DNA from: Pirellulales bacterium
GTDB lineage: Bacteria > Planctomycetota > Planctomycetia > Pirellulales > JAEUIK01
DNA length: 64,000 bases
Direction of reading: 5' to 3'
Assembly: GCA_019694435.1 (NCBI GenBank)
Contig: JAIBBZ010000008.1
Coordinates: 119,101 to 183,100 of the forward strand
The position numbers were made by a program, and so were the translations under genes. Below, one piece after another: positions 48,106 through 57,610 of this stretch (positions are counted from its first letter, which is position 1; each line of letters starts with the position of its first letter). A model generated the notes under the pieces. The model saw nothing but the letters and a program-made list of their open reading frames with translations. It was not told the origin of the DNA and did no database searches.

Positions 48106-48663
48106 ATGTCGCGAAAGCCGCTGTACGTTGCTGCCGCTTTGGGCTGGTCGATGGTCACGCTGGCATTGACCGGCTGTGGCCCGGGCGTCTACGCGGGGCC
48201 CTTTGGCTATCCCTTCCCGGTCAGCCCGTTCTACCAAGACCAGCAGGAAGACCGGTTCTGGGTCAAAGAACGCTACGATCGCGTGCCGGTTCTCGGACCG
48301 ATCACCAGTGGCGACACCGTCGTGGCCCTCGATCCGCCGAGCCCGGATGAAGTCATGCGGGCCATGCCGAGCATCGAAGGCACGGTACCCTTGCTGTACG
48401 AAAAGCACCGCGACAAGGTCCGGATGACGATTGAGCCGATTGGCGATTACGTCGATCCGCCCCGGGTGTACCCGTTGATCGGGCCGGCGCAGCTCCATCA
48501 CGCCCACTACAAATGCACGATCTATTTCGTCGAGACGACGCACGTCGGCTGGCCGGTTCCGTATACGACCGTCGATGAAGACAGCGTCGAGGTGGTCTAC
48601 ATCGACCACGAACACTTCCACATCGTGGGTAACGTCGAAGACACCGCGACCGGCAACTATTAG
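48106..48663 (+). CDS. lipoprotein of unknown function, 185 aa
   Basis: Lipoprotein with a good start: GAAGGGA lies 6 bases before ATG 48106. The signal sequence ends in LALTGC, giving a lipidated cysteine near residue 23. The mature part begins with an aromatic/Pro-rich stretch (FGYPFPVSPFYQDQQED) and continues with a mixed domain containing HHAHYKCTIYF and VVYIDHEHFHIVGN, His-rich and possibly metal-binding, though this is speculation. No family recognised. No partner gene is adjacent in the same direction before the TPR gene 305 bases further on. Confidence 0.75.
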   Translation: MSRKPLYVAAALGWSMVTLALTGCGPGVYAGPFGYPFPVSPFYQDQQEDRFWVKERYDRVPVLGPITSGDTVVALDPPSPDEVMRAMPSIEGTVPLLYEKHRDKVRMTIEPIGDYVDPPRVYPLIGPAQLHHAHYKCTIYFVETTHVGWPVPYTTVDEDSVEVVYIDHEHFHIVGNVEDTATGNY

Positions 48664-48968
48664 CCGGACAGCCATGACCGCTGCCCAGTGCCGTCGTTGC
48701 TAGCGGCCTGGCGAATTCCGCGAACCGATCGCGGGCTACGGTTTACAGCGTTTGGCGCGAGTGTGCGGCCGGGGGGCGGGGACGTCGTCAGCCGCCTCCG
48801 GTCCGCATCGATCTTGTTCGTCTGACAGCACCGTCGGTATTCTGCCGATCCTTAATGTGAGCCCCGGTGCGCCTGCGCGCGTGAACGGATGCGCTGTGCG
48901 AGCGCGTGTACCCGGGGCAATCTCGGTTTCGCAGCACGTGGGACCGGCTCTTGGGCCGACGGATCGGC
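48664..48968. other. intergenic region before the TPR-ExbB-ExbD cluster
   Basis: 305 bases with no gene. No clear promoter elements could be fixed by eye, although the cluster must be transcribed from here. Confidence 0.4.
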
Positions 48969-51900
48969 ATGTCGCGCTTTGCTTTGCAAGTCTATTGGCT
49001 GGTTCTGGCTCTGGCATGCGCGGCCAGCGTGCGCGCCGCCGAGCCCGGAGAGGCAGACGATCAATACTCCGTGGCCGCCGGGCATTACGCCCGCTCCAAT
49101 TGGAAGCTGGCGACTGAGGAGTTCGACAAGTTCGTCCGCAGTTATGCCGGCGATCCCCGCGTGAATACCGCGCGGTTCTACCTGGCCGAGGCCCAAGTGC
49201 AGTTGGGCCAGTACGACGCGGCCCGCGTCAACTTTCAAGCAGTGCTCCAATTCGAGCCCGAGGGCAAGCATGCCCGGCAGGCTCAATTTCGCGCGGGGGA
49301 ATGCAGTTACCTGGCGGGCCAGAGTGACGCGGCCAAGACCGAGCTGACTGCCTTCCGGGAGAAATTTCCCGACGACCCACAGTTGGCATTCGTGCTGCCC
49401 TACCTGGCTGAATTGGCGCTGAATGCAGGCGATGCGACCGCGGCCCAGCGCGAGTTTTCGCGGGCGCTAGAGAAATTTCCCCAGGGCGCGATGGCCGACG
49501 ATTGCCGGATGGGCCTGGCGCGCATCGACGAAGCCGCGGGGCGCCACGCCGAAGCCGCCAAGCGTTTCGGCGAGTTGGCAGCCAATCGCGCCGGCGCCCT
49601 CGCCGAGCAGGCTCAGTTCCAGTGTGCAGCCTCACAATACGCGGCGCAAGACCATGCGGCCGCAGCTGAGTCGTTCGCCCGGCTGCTCGAGCACTGGCCG
49701 GACAGCGAGTTGCGCGACCGCGCCCGCCTCGGACGCGGTTGGGCCCTGTACCACCTGAAGCAGTATGACGAGGCGCTCAAACTGTTCGACTCGCTCGCCC
49801 AGCATGCGGAACTGGCGCCACAGGCCCGCTATTGGCTGGGCCTGACCCATCGCGCAACGGGCGACTGGTCGCAGGCGGCCGAGGCGCTGCAGGCGATGGC
49901 CGACGAATTTCCGCAGCATGAACTGACGGCCGCGGCGCTCTATCACGCCGGCGACGCCTGGATTCAGGCCGAAAAGTACGTGGCCGCGGCTGCGGCCCTG
50001 CACTGCGTTGACGAACACTGGCCCGAAAGCCCCTGGCGCGACGAGGCCGACGCGGCGTTGGTGCAACTGGCCGTGCTGGAGCAGGATCACGCGCGGGTCG
50101 AACAACTCGCTACCGCGTTCCTGGATCGCTTCGCCGGCAGCCCGCTCGCCGCGCAGGTGCGACGCGCATGGGGACGCTCGCAGCTCGATGAGGGGAAATA
50201 CGCAGCAGCCATCGAGACCATTCAGCCGCTGGTGACCGACGCTCAAGCCGACGCTCGCGTCAAAGCGAGCGACAGTTACCTGCTGGCGCTGGCCCACAAG
50301 GGGCTGGGGCAACACGACCAGGCACTGGCTGCGCTGGCCCCGGCACTCGCAGCGACGGACGCCGAGCAGCGCGCAAACGCGCAGTTTCTCGAAGCATCGT
50401 TGCTGGTGGCCGACGGCAAATTTGCCGAGGCCTTGGTGCCCCTCAAGAGCTATCTGGAGCAACGCCCCAACGGCGACCAGGCCGCGAGCTGCCGCGCGCA
50501 GTTGGCCGTCTGCCTGGCCAAGACCGATCAATTGCCGGCCGCGCGCGAGGCGTTCGCCCAGTTCGACGCCCTGCAGCCGCCGGAAGAGATTCTGTTGCCG
50601 GCGGTCCGGCAACTGGCCGAAGCGGCCGAGGCGGCTCACGGCGACGACTGGGCGGCCGAACTCTACGGCCGGCTGGCTGCCGACGGCCACCCTGCCGAGT
50701 TTGCCGCGGTCGGGCTTTCGGGCCTGGCCTGGAACCAACTTCGCGCCGGACGCGCAGCCGACGCCGCGGCGAACTTCGACAAGCTGCTGAGCAGATATCC
50801 CGATCATCCGCTCGCGGCAGCCGCGGGCCTGGCGCGCGGCCAGGTGCTCGAAACGCTCGATCAGCCGGACGGCGCCTTGGCCATGTATCAGCGTGTCATC
50901 GAGCGCTACCCGCAGGCCAAGGAGCGTGCCGAAGCACTGCTGCGAGCGGCGCGGCTGCACGATCGGCTCAAGCAAGACGCCGACGCGCTCGCTTGTTACG
51001 ACCGCTTTGTCAGCGAATTCGCCGATCATGACCAACACGATGCGGCGCTGTACGAGTCGGCCTGGGTGCTGCGCGATCTGGCGCGGCTGCCGGAGGCCGA
51101 TGCCCGATTCGCGCAGTTGCGCAGCGAGCATCCGCAGAGTAGGTTCTGGAACGACGCGACCTATCGTCTGGCCGAACGCGCACAGCAGGAAGGACGCTAC
51201 GACGAGGCCGAAACCCTGATCGACGAGCTGCTGGCCAGGCAACCGCAGCCGCCGGTGCTCGAGCACGCGCTCTACCTGCAGGGGCAGGTCGCTGCGGCGG
51301 CGCAGAAATGGGATGCCGCCGAGCGCGCCATGCAGCGCCTGCTCGAAACGGCGCCGGATACGACCCTGCGGCCGATGGCCGAGTATTGGATCGCGGAAAG
51401 CGCCTATCGGCGCGACGATTTCAACGCGGCCGGCGAGCGCTTTGCGCGCCTGGCCCAAGCGACCGAGGGCCGGCAAGAGCCGTGGGTCGCCATGGTCGCG
51501 CTGCGCCAGGGACAGGTGCTGGCGCATCAGAACCGTTGGAGCGAGGCCGAGGCCGTGGCCAAGAGCGTGCTAGAGCGGTGGCCGCATTTCGACCAGCGTT
51601 ACGAGGCCGACTATTTGCTCGGGCGCGCGCTGGCCAGCCGTGGCGAGTTCGAGCCGGCCCGCGAGGCCTATCGCCGCGTGCTGCGTTCGGCCACGGGCGG
51701 CAAGACGGAAACGGCCGCCATGGCCCAATGGATGATCGGCGAGGCGTACTTCCACCAGAACAACTACGACGCGGCGTTGCGCGAATACCTGCGGTTGGAA
51801 ATCCTGTACGCCTATCCGACCTGGCAGGCGGGGGCCCTGTTGCAGGCGGCCAAATGCCACGAGTTATTGGGCGAATGGAAGGAAGCCACGGAGCTCTATG

Positions 51901-51995
51901 CCCGTTTGCTTCAAGGCTATCCCCAAACCAAGTTCACCGAGGAGGCCGCGCAACGGCTGCGTCGTGCGCAGTCGCAGGCGTCGGCCGCTCGCTAG
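48969..51995 (+). CDS. exported TPR-repeat protein, 1008 aa
   Basis: Exported protein made almost wholly of tetratricopeptide-like helix pairs, a protein-protein scaffold. ATG 48969 begins a signal peptide (SRFALQVYWLVLALACAASVRA). Repeat examples: YARSNWKLATEEFDKFVRSY, ARFYLAEAQVQLGQYDAARV, ALYHLKQYDEALKLFDSL, and near the end EAYFHQNNYDAALREYLRL. About 25 repeats are visible, some of the YbgF/Tol-Pal C-terminal kind (YPQTKFTEEAAQRL). It is ten bases from the ExbB-type gene and starts the cluster. By analogy with YbgF in Tol-Pal it may link the proton-driven motor to periplasmic or outer membrane partners. Its size is far beyond YbgF. Confidence 0.85.
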   Translation: MSRFALQVYWLVLALACAASVRAAEPGEADDQYSVAAGHYARSNWKLATEEFDKFVRSYAGDPRVNTARFYLAEAQVQLGQYDAARVNFQAVLQFEPEGKHARQAQFRAGECSYLAGQSDAAKTELTAFREKFPDDPQLAFVLPYLAELALNAGDATAAQREFSRALEKFPQGAMADDCRMGLARIDEAAGRHAEAAKRFGELAANRAGALAEQAQFQCAASQYAAQDHAAAAESFARLLEHWPDSELRDRARLGRGWALYHLKQYDEALKLFDSLAQHAELAPQARYWLGLTHRATGDWSQAAEALQAMADEFPQHELTAAALYHAGDAWIQAEKYVAAAAALHCVDEHWPESPWRDEADAALVQLAVLEQDHARVEQLATAFLDRFAGSPLAAQVRRAWGRSQLDEGKYAAAIETIQPLVTDAQADARVKASDSYLLALAHKGLGQHDQALAALAPALAATDAEQRANAQFLEASLLVADGKFAEALVPLKSYLEQRPNGDQAASCRAQLAVCLAKTDQLPAAREAFAQFDALQPPEEILLPAVRQLAEAAEAAHGDDWAAELYGRLAADGHPAEFAAVGLSGLAWNQLRAGRAADAAANFDKLLSRYPDHPLAAAAGLARGQVLETLDQPDGALAMYQRVIERYPQAKERAEALLRAARLHDRLKQDADALACYDRFVSEFADHDQHDAALYESAWVLRDLARLPEADARFAQLRSEHPQSRFWNDATYRLAERAQQEGRYDEAETLIDELLARQPQPPVLEHALYLQGQVAAAAQKWDAAERAMQRLLETAPDTTLRPMAEYWIAESAYRRDDFNAAGERFARLAQATEGRQEPWVAMVALRQGQVLAHQNRWSEAEAVAKSVLERWPHFDQRYEADYLLGRALASRGEFEPAREAYRRVLRSATGGKTETAAMAQWMIGEAYFHQNNYDAALREYLRLEILYAYPTWQAGALLQAAKCHELLGEWKEATELYARLLQGYPQTKFTEEAAQRLRRAQSQASAAR

Positions 51996-52005
51996 GAATC
52001 TCCGC

Positions 52006-52866
52006 ATGATGCCTCGGTTACAACGACGCGTGCCGGCCGGCTGGCACCGCGTGCTGACGCTGACGCTGTGCTCGACGGTGTGCTTCTTCGCGGTGCTCGA
52101 TCTGCTGCCCCGCACGGCACGGGCACAAGCCGCTGCGGCTGCGACGCCGCCGACCGTGGCCGGGGCGCAGCCGAACCAGGCGATCGCCACGCGCAACCTG
52201 CTGCGTTCGATCCGCGATGGCGGGCTGGCGATGATCCCCCTGGCCTGCTGCTCGTTCGTGATGGTCGTATTCGCCTTCGAGCGGACGATCAGCTTGCGGC
52301 GCGGACGCGTGATTCCGGCCCCCTTTGTGAAGCGCTTCCTGCACCAGGTGCGCACCGGGCAGTTGAACCGCGAGCAAGCTTTAGAGCTGTGCGAAAGCGA
52401 CGGCAGTGCGGCCAGCCGCGTGTTTGCCGCTGCAGTCAAGCGTTGGGGTCGCCCCGCAGCCGAGATGGAACAGGCGATCGAGGACGCCGGCATGCGGTGC
52501 GTCTTCGAATTGAAGAAATACGTGCGGATCTTCAACGCCGTGTCGACGATCAGCCCGCTGTTGGGCCTCTTGGGCACGGTGTTCGGCATCATCAGCGCGT
52601 TCAACGCGATCGCCGTGAGCAACGCGATGGGCCGGCCCGAGCTGCTGGCCAGCGGCATCGGCGAGGCGTTGATCACAACCGCCACGGGCCTGGCGATCGC
52701 GATTCCGGCCCTGGTGCTGTACCTGTATTTCATCAGCCGCGTCGATCAATTGACGATCGAGCTCGACGGCTTGGGACAAGAGCTGGTGAACATCATCTCG
52801 GCCGAGGCGATTGCCGAGAACGGCGAACCCAAGGCGCGGCCCCGCCGCCGCGAGGCCGCGGCCTAG
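52006..52866 (+). CDS. exbB: MotA/TolQ/ExbB-type proton channel protein
   Basis: 286-aa protein of the MotA/TolQ/ExbB family, the channel part of proton-driven motors. An N-terminal hydrophobic segment with RTARAQ at its end looks like a cleavable signal, as in larger ExbB proteins. Three membrane segments follow: GLAMIPLACCSFVMVVFAF, ISPLLGLLGTVFGIISAF (the family core) and GEALITTATGLAIAIPALV. The cytoplasmic loop between the first and second includes the CESDGSAASRVFAAAVKRW helix. ATG 52006 follows AGGAATCT; its gene is 10 bases after the TPR gene and 20 before the ExbD-type gene, so one operon. Confidence 0.92.
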   Translation: MMPRLQRRVPAGWHRVLTLTLCSTVCFFAVLDLLPRTARAQAAAAATPPTVAGAQPNQAIATRNLLRSIRDGGLAMIPLACCSFVMVVFAFERTISLRRGRVIPAPFVKRFLHQVRTGQLNREQALELCESDGSAASRVFAAAVKRWGRPAAEMEQAIEDAGMRCVFELKKYVRIFNAVSTISPLLGLLGTVFGIISAFNAIAVSNAMGRPELLASGIGEALITTATGLAIAIPALVLYLYFISRVDQLTIELDGLGQELVNIISAEAIAENGEPKARPRRREAAA

Positions 52867-52886
52867 AAGCTCGGAGCGCGCGGTCC

Positions 52887-53315
52887 ATGCCGCTGAAAAC
52901 GCATATCGACGAACAACCGACCATGAACCTCACGTCGCTGATCGACGTGGTGTTCCTGCTGATCATTTTCTTCATGGTCGGCACCCGGTTCTCGGAGATG
53001 GAACACAACATCGACGTGCAAGTCCCGCGGGTGGCCGACGGCGGCGCCTTGACCGATGCGCCGGCTCGCCGCGTGATCAATATCGCCCGCGACGGCCAGA
53101 TCACTCTCGATGGCCGGGTCGTCTCGCTGGGCGACTTGAGCCAGGCACTGGCCGCGACCCGCCAGACCCATCAGGAGGTCGGCGTCATCATTCGCGGCGA
53201 CGGGCAAGGCGAATTCCAGCACGTCGCCGAGGTCATGAACGCCTGCAAGCAAGCAGGCATCGCCGAGCTGGGAATCTCGGTGCGCATCGCCGGAACGGCG
53301 CCGAAGAGACGTTGA
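52887..53315 (+). CDS. exbD: ExbD/TolR-type biopolymer transport protein
   Basis: 142-aa ExbD/TolR protein, partner of the channel upstream. The cytoplasmic start (MPLKTHIDEQPTMN) leads to a single membrane helix LIDVVFLLIIFFMVGT with the conserved proton-carrying Asp20. The periplasmic domain has DGQITLDGRVVSLGDLSQ and VIIRGDGQGEFQHVAEVMNA, the regular ExbD/TolR fold. The frame is open far upstream, but ATG 52887 is the only start fitting the family and the 20-base gap. Together with the channel it should turn proton flow into movement of a periplasmic partner, here probably the next gene product. Confidence 0.92.
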   Translation: MPLKTHIDEQPTMNLTSLIDVVFLLIIFFMVGTRFSEMEHNIDVQVPRVADGGALTDAPARRVINIARDGQITLDGRVVSLGDLSQALAATRQTHQEVGVIIRGDGQGEFQHVAEVMNACKQAGIAELGISVRIAGTAPKRR

Positions 53316-53388
53316 ACCAACCTCGCCGCAGGGTTGGCGCAGGACGCAGCATCGAGCAACGCCGGCGGTGGATAACTGAGGTACGAAC

Positions 53389-55419
53389 ATGGGCTCCTGG
53401 CGACTCGATCGGCTGCTCGAAGCGCTGACCAGTCAGCAGTTCATGATGTACCTCGTCTGGACCGGCATGGCCGGGCTGACGATCGCGCTGCTGATCATGA
53501 TGCGGACGCAATGGGGCCAGTCGCAGCCGTTGCGCAAGTGCATCTTCTTGTCGCTGCTGGCCCACTTGTTGATGGGCATGTACGCCGCGACCATCGGCAT
53601 CGCCACGAGCGCGCACGGCCATCCGGGCGAATCGATCATGACTGTCCACGCCGTCGAAACGCTCGTGGCCGGCGAACTGGACGAAGAACCGGTCGAACTC
53701 GACGAGGATGAGGCGAACGACGCCGCCCAAGAGCCGTGGGACGCGCTGGCCAGCAGCGTGACTGCCGAGCCGAAGCCCGAACAAGCCGTCGAACGGCCAG
53801 AGAGCGAAGAACATCCTGTCGCGCAGCCCGAGGCTGCTGCCGCTCCGGCCATTCCTGCCGAGGCGCCATTGGCCGTGGAAAAACCTCTGGCCGCGCCGCT
53901 GGCCACCGCGCCGGCGGCAGTCGACGCCGTGCCCATTGCCGCGGCACTGACCGCGAAGGCCGCCGCGACCGCCATTGAAGCGCCGACGGCGGTGAAGGTC
54001 GACGCGCCGGCACCCCCTGCCCCGCAGCCTGACGCGCCGCAGGCCGAAATTGCCGCGCAGTCGTCGCCCGCGCCGCCGGCCGCCGCGCCGCCTGATCCCA
54101 GCGATTCCGCCGCCGGACTGCTCGAGTCGGCGCCGCTGCCGCCGGCGCACGACGCGCTGCACACATCGGACGGTTCGGTGGCGGCGCCCGCAGCGTTGAG
54201 TGGAACCTCGGGTCCGCTCGAACCGATCCGCTTGCCGACGTCGCGCATGGCGCCCCAGGGAGCCGTCGCCGGCGCGAGCCCCGCCCCGGCGGCACCGGCC
54301 GAGACCTATCAGAATCGCGTCGCGCCCGATCGCGCTGCCCGGGCGCAGCGCTATGGCGCCACGCCGCAATCCGAGGCCGCGGCCCAGGCGGCCCTGCGCT
54401 GGCTGGCAGCCCACCAAAGCGCCGATGGGCGCTGGGATGCGAGCCGCTACGGTGCTGGTATGGAACGCCAGGTCGACGGTCAGCATCGCGGCAATGCCGG
54501 GGCCGACGCCGATACGGGCGTCACGGGCTTGGCACTGTTGGCATTTCTGGCCGCGGGCAATTCGCATCAATCGGGCGACTACCGCGACGTAGTCGACCGC
54601 GGCCTGCGCTTTTTGACCAGTAGCCAGGCGGCCGATGGCTCGCTCGGCGGCCAGGCGATGAACTACGCCTTTATGTACTGCCACGGCATGGCAACGCTGG
54701 CCATCACCGAGGCCTATGGCATGACGCACGACGAGCGGCTGCGGCCGGCCGTCGAGCGTGCCGTCGGCTACACGGTCGCGGCACAGCATCCCTCGTCGGG
54801 CGGCTGGCGCTATCGACCTTGGCGCGAACGGCCGAGCGATCGCGGCGACATGAGCCAGTTCGGCTGGCAGTTGATGGTCATGCGCAGCGCGGAATTGTCG
54901 GGCGTGCCGATTCCGGGTGAAGCGAAACAGGCGCTCGCGCGATTCTTGTCGTTAGTCTCCAGCGGCGCGCACGGCGGCCTGGCCAGTTATCGGCCCAGCG
55001 AGCGGGCCACACCCACCATGACGGCCGAAGCGCTGGCCTGTCGGCAATTCATGGGGATGCGACGCGAGGACGCCGCCGGCAACGAGGCCGCCGATTATTT
55101 GATGCAGTTCACGCCCGGCACCGGCGTGCGCAACTTGTACTACTGGTATTACGGCACCTTGGCCATGTTCCAGTTGCAGGACAATCGCTGGCAACGCTGG
55201 AATTCCGAACTCCAGCGGGCCCTGATCGACGCGCAGATCGTGGCCGGCGTGCAAGCGGGCAGTTGGGAGCCCGACGCCCAGTGGGGCGGCTACGGTGGCC
55301 GCGTCTACGCCACGGCATTGGGCGCCTTGTGTCTCGAGGTCTATTCGCGCTACTTGCCCCTGTACGCGGAGAACACCGTCGCCACACCGCCCGAGGCGAC
55401 GTCGCCTCTGCAGCGATGA
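53389..55419 (+). CDS. membrane-anchored protein with Pro/Ala linker and terpenoid-cyclase-like toroid domain
   Basis: 676-aa protein in the place where a TonB or TolA gene would stand. GAGGT precedes ATG 53389. Two membrane helices (about 19-38 FMMYLVWTGMAGLTIALLI and 51-72 CIFLSLLAHLLMGMYA) are followed by about 240 residues of Pro/Ala/Glu-rich linker. From about 324 comes an alpha/alpha-toroid domain of the squalene cyclase/prenyltransferase repeat type: AALRWLAAHQSADGRW, GLRFLTSSQAADGSLGG, VGYTVAAQHPSSGGWRY and YGGRVYATALGALCLEVY. The cyclase catalytic DxDD motif is not seen, so a binding role is more likely than catalysis. TonB likeness is in layout only, not sequence. Confidence 0.85.
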   Translation: MGSWRLDRLLEALTSQQFMMYLVWTGMAGLTIALLIMMRTQWGQSQPLRKCIFLSLLAHLLMGMYAATIGIATSAHGHPGESIMTVHAVETLVAGELDEEPVELDEDEANDAAQEPWDALASSVTAEPKPEQAVERPESEEHPVAQPEAAAAPAIPAEAPLAVEKPLAAPLATAPAAVDAVPIAAALTAKAAATAIEAPTAVKVDAPAPPAPQPDAPQAEIAAQSSPAPPAAAPPDPSDSAAGLLESAPLPPAHDALHTSDGSVAAPAALSGTSGPLEPIRLPTSRMAPQGAVAGASPAPAAPAETYQNRVAPDRAARAQRYGATPQSEAAAQAALRWLAAHQSADGRWDASRYGAGMERQVDGQHRGNAGADADTGVTGLALLAFLAAGNSHQSGDYRDVVDRGLRFLTSSQAADGSLGGQAMNYAFMYCHGMATLAITEAYGMTHDERLRPAVERAVGYTVAAQHPSSGGWRYRPWRERPSDRGDMSQFGWQLMVMRSAELSGVPIPGEAKQALARFLSLVSSGAHGGLASYRPSERATPTMTAEALACRQFMGMRREDAAGNEAADYLMQFTPGTGVRNLYYWYYGTLAMFQLQDNRWQRWNSELQRALIDAQIVAGVQAGSWEPDAQWGGYGGRVYATALGALCLEVYSRYLPLYAENTVATPPEATSPLQR

Positions 55420-55550
55420 ATTGCCACAGAACGCCACGGCGCGCCTCTGACAGCCAGGCGGCAGGCCAGGTATAGTTGAGAGAGATCGGGGCGGATTTGT
55501 GCTGTTTGGACCTCGTCGGCTGGGCCAGATCGTCGTAAGCGGAGTACGGT

Positions 55551-57131
55551 GTGAGCGCAACCGAGGATGCCGATCCCCCGGCAGCGCCCGCGTCCGGCGT
55601 CGACCAGTTCCAAGTGCTCGCTTGGATGGACGCGGCGTTCGCCGTGCTGGCGCAATCGCGTTGGGCACCGCAGCTCGATATCGAGGGCGTCTCCGCGCTC
55701 GAGGCCTTGCGTTCGGAGACGATGATCTCGCTGCTCCGGCTGGGTCGGGAAGGATCGCAAGCCGCGACCCCGACCGGTACTTCACTTCAGCAGCGGCTGG
55801 TGCAGTTCGCCCGTTCGGCCGGCTATCGCGTCAAGATGTTTGCCAAGGAGGCCGGTGCCCGCAGCAGCGCCGGGCGCTGGTCGCCCGCGCGGATCGTGAT
55901 GTTTCCCACCGAGCCGACGCATTGGCAGATGATGCAGCCGGTGGTCGAAGAATTGCGCCACCCCGGCGATGGCTGCGCGTGTTTCACGTCTCGGCCCAAG
56001 TTGTGGGAACGCCTGTCAGCGGCACGCGTACCGCTCGCGTTGACGCAGGCCTGCTGGCCCCGCGAAATCAACGCTGCCCGCGCGCGCGGTCGAAGGTTGG
56101 CATTGGCGCTGCCGAGCGATCCGGGTGTACAGCTGCCGCCGTTTCCCGCCCGGGCTAATCCGGCGCAATTACGGCAAATCATCTATGAATTGCTGGCGAC
56201 CTATCTGCCCACGGTGGTCGAGGCCCGCACCATTGCCGATCTGCTGCTCGATCGAGTGCAGCCCGGCGTGATCATGGTGGGCAACGATATCACGCTCGAG
56301 GGCCGCGTGATCTCGACCGTGGCTCAAACACGCGGCGTCGCGACCGTGACTTCGCAGCACGGCAACGTCGCGGGCAATCCGCTGCACGGCCGGCATTTGG
56401 TCGATCGCTTGTTGCTGTTTGGCGAGGCCAGCCATCGCGTCGTGCGCGCTTATGGCCAAGGCGAACAACAACTCGCCGTGACGGGCCCAACGCACCTCGA
56501 CCAACGCCCGCAGCAATCCGGGCAAGTTCACGCCCTGGTGCGCGAGCGCTTGAAGATCGACGGCGCGCGGCCGTATGTGCTGGGATTGCTGTCTGGAGCG
56601 AGACAGAATTTTTCGCTGCGCCATCACCTGGCCCAGGTCGAGGCCCTCGCGCAGGCGAGCGCGGCGCTGCCGGACATTGAACTCGTGGCGAAGTTGCACC
56701 GCGTCGATTTGACAGGCTATTACACGGCAGCGCAGCAGCGCGTTTCCGGGGCGCGGCTGCACGTCGTCGCGTACGGGGCGGCAGGCTATCCCGACAAGAT
56801 CTTCGACTGGTTGCAAGGCTGTCGGCTGGTGATTACCGGGGCTTCGACCGCGGCCGTCGAGGCAATGTTGATGCAGGTACCGGTCATCACGATGGACTTG
56901 TGCAACGAGCTCAAAGGGGTCGATTTCATCGACGCCGGGGCGACCTGGCACGTGCGCTCGGCCGCGGATTTGCCCGCGGCGGTGCGCACCTTGCTCGACG
57001 GTGGCCCACAAGCTCAGGCGATCGCTGATCGTGCGGCCACCTATTTGACCGATTGCTATGGCCCGCTCGACGGAAAGGCGGCCTCGAGGGCCGCCGACCT
57101 GATCCGGCAACTGGCTCGCCGGTCCGGTTGA
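55551..57131 (+). CDS. GT-B-like transferase, CDP-glycerol glycerophosphotransferase/UDP-sugar type
   Basis: 526-aa protein with a two-domain Rossmann-like layout. The first half has RIVMFPTEPTHWQMMQPVVEEL, a typical opening strand-loop-helix of GT-B enzymes. The second half has GVATVTSQHGNVAGNPLHG, then LLFGEASHRVVRAYG, PYVLGLLSGARQNFSL and finally LVITGASTAAVEAMLMQVPVITMD, the nucleotide-binding helix found in glycerophosphotransferases, UDP-GlcNAc epimerases and related glycosyltransferases. There is no signal peptide, so it acts in the cytoplasm, perhaps on surface polymer precursors. GTG 55551 is used as start. It follows the toroid-domain gene by 131 bases; cotranscription is possible but not shown. 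Confidence 0.75.
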   Translation: MSATEDADPPAAPASGVDQFQVLAWMDAAFAVLAQSRWAPQLDIEGVSALEALRSETMISLLRLGREGSQAATPTGTSLQQRLVQFARSAGYRVKMFAKEAGARSSAGRWSPARIVMFPTEPTHWQMMQPVVEELRHPGDGCACFTSRPKLWERLSAARVPLALTQACWPREINAARARGRRLALALPSDPGVQLPPFPARANPAQLRQIIYELLATYLPTVVEARTIADLLLDRVQPGVIMVGNDITLEGRVISTVAQTRGVATVTSQHGNVAGNPLHGRHLVDRLLLFGEASHRVVRAYGQGEQQLAVTGPTHLDQRPQQSGQVHALVRERLKIDGARPYVLGLLSGARQNFSLRHHLAQVEALAQASAALPDIELVAKLHRVDLTGYYTAAQQRVSGARLHVVAYGAAGYPDKIFDWLQGCRLVITGASTAAVEAMLMQVPVITMDLCNELKGVDFIDAGATWHVRSAADLPAAVRTLLDGGPQAQAIADRAATYLTDCYGPLDGKAASRAADLIRQLARRSG

Positions 57132-57373
57132 ACCGCAAGTCCCTGCGGCCGGCAAGACGCGATAAGTGGTTGAGGGCAAAAGGCCTACGACCGTCATGCA
57201 AACCCAATTCTTGGCCGCAGGCGTTTGACACCTTGCCGGATGCCGGTGAGAATTGACCGTGGTGCTCGAAGTCCTTGGCCCATGCCAGATTTCGAGCCGC
57301 TCTCTGGGGACTTTGGGAGCCCCGCGCGCCCCGCCCCTTGCAGCCTCCCTCCGATACGGACTTCGATTGGCCC

Positions 57374-57571
57374 ATGAGCAGCTTGTTTGGCTGGGCACCC
57401 GGCCCCATGGAATTGGTGATCGTGGCCTTTGTCGTGTTGCTGCTCTTTGGCAACCGGCTGCCTTCGGTCATGCGGAACATGGGCCGTGGGCTGGTTGAGT
57501 TCAAGAAGGGGATGCAGGGAACCGAAGACGAGCCGCGCATCGAGGGCGACAAACGCGGCGAGGCTCCCTGA
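57374..57571 (+). CDS. tatA: TatA-like twin-arginine translocase subunit, copy 1
   Basis: 65-aa TatA/E-type protein. It has the full family layout: a short N-terminus, the membrane helix MELVIVAFVVLLLFGNRLP with the FG-N-x-LP hinge, and the amphipathic helix VMRNMGRGLVEFKKGMQG, then a charged tail. TatA forms the pore that lets folded proteins with RR signals cross the membrane. ATG 57374 was chosen over 57275 because the family similarity starts there. It is the first of three such genes in 0.8 kb; no tatC is nearby. Confidence 0.88.
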   Translation: MSSLFGWAPGPMELVIVAFVVLLLFGNRLPSVMRNMGRGLVEFKKGMQGTEDEPRIEGDKRGEAP

Positions 57572-57610
57572 CCCTGAACATTGACGGCCTGTTTACCGAG
57601 AGGTGATGTC

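Noticed and set aside
49632..51527. 631-aa open frame antisense to the TPR gene
   Set aside because: Shadow of the TPR coding sequence; no start signals and no recognisable domain.
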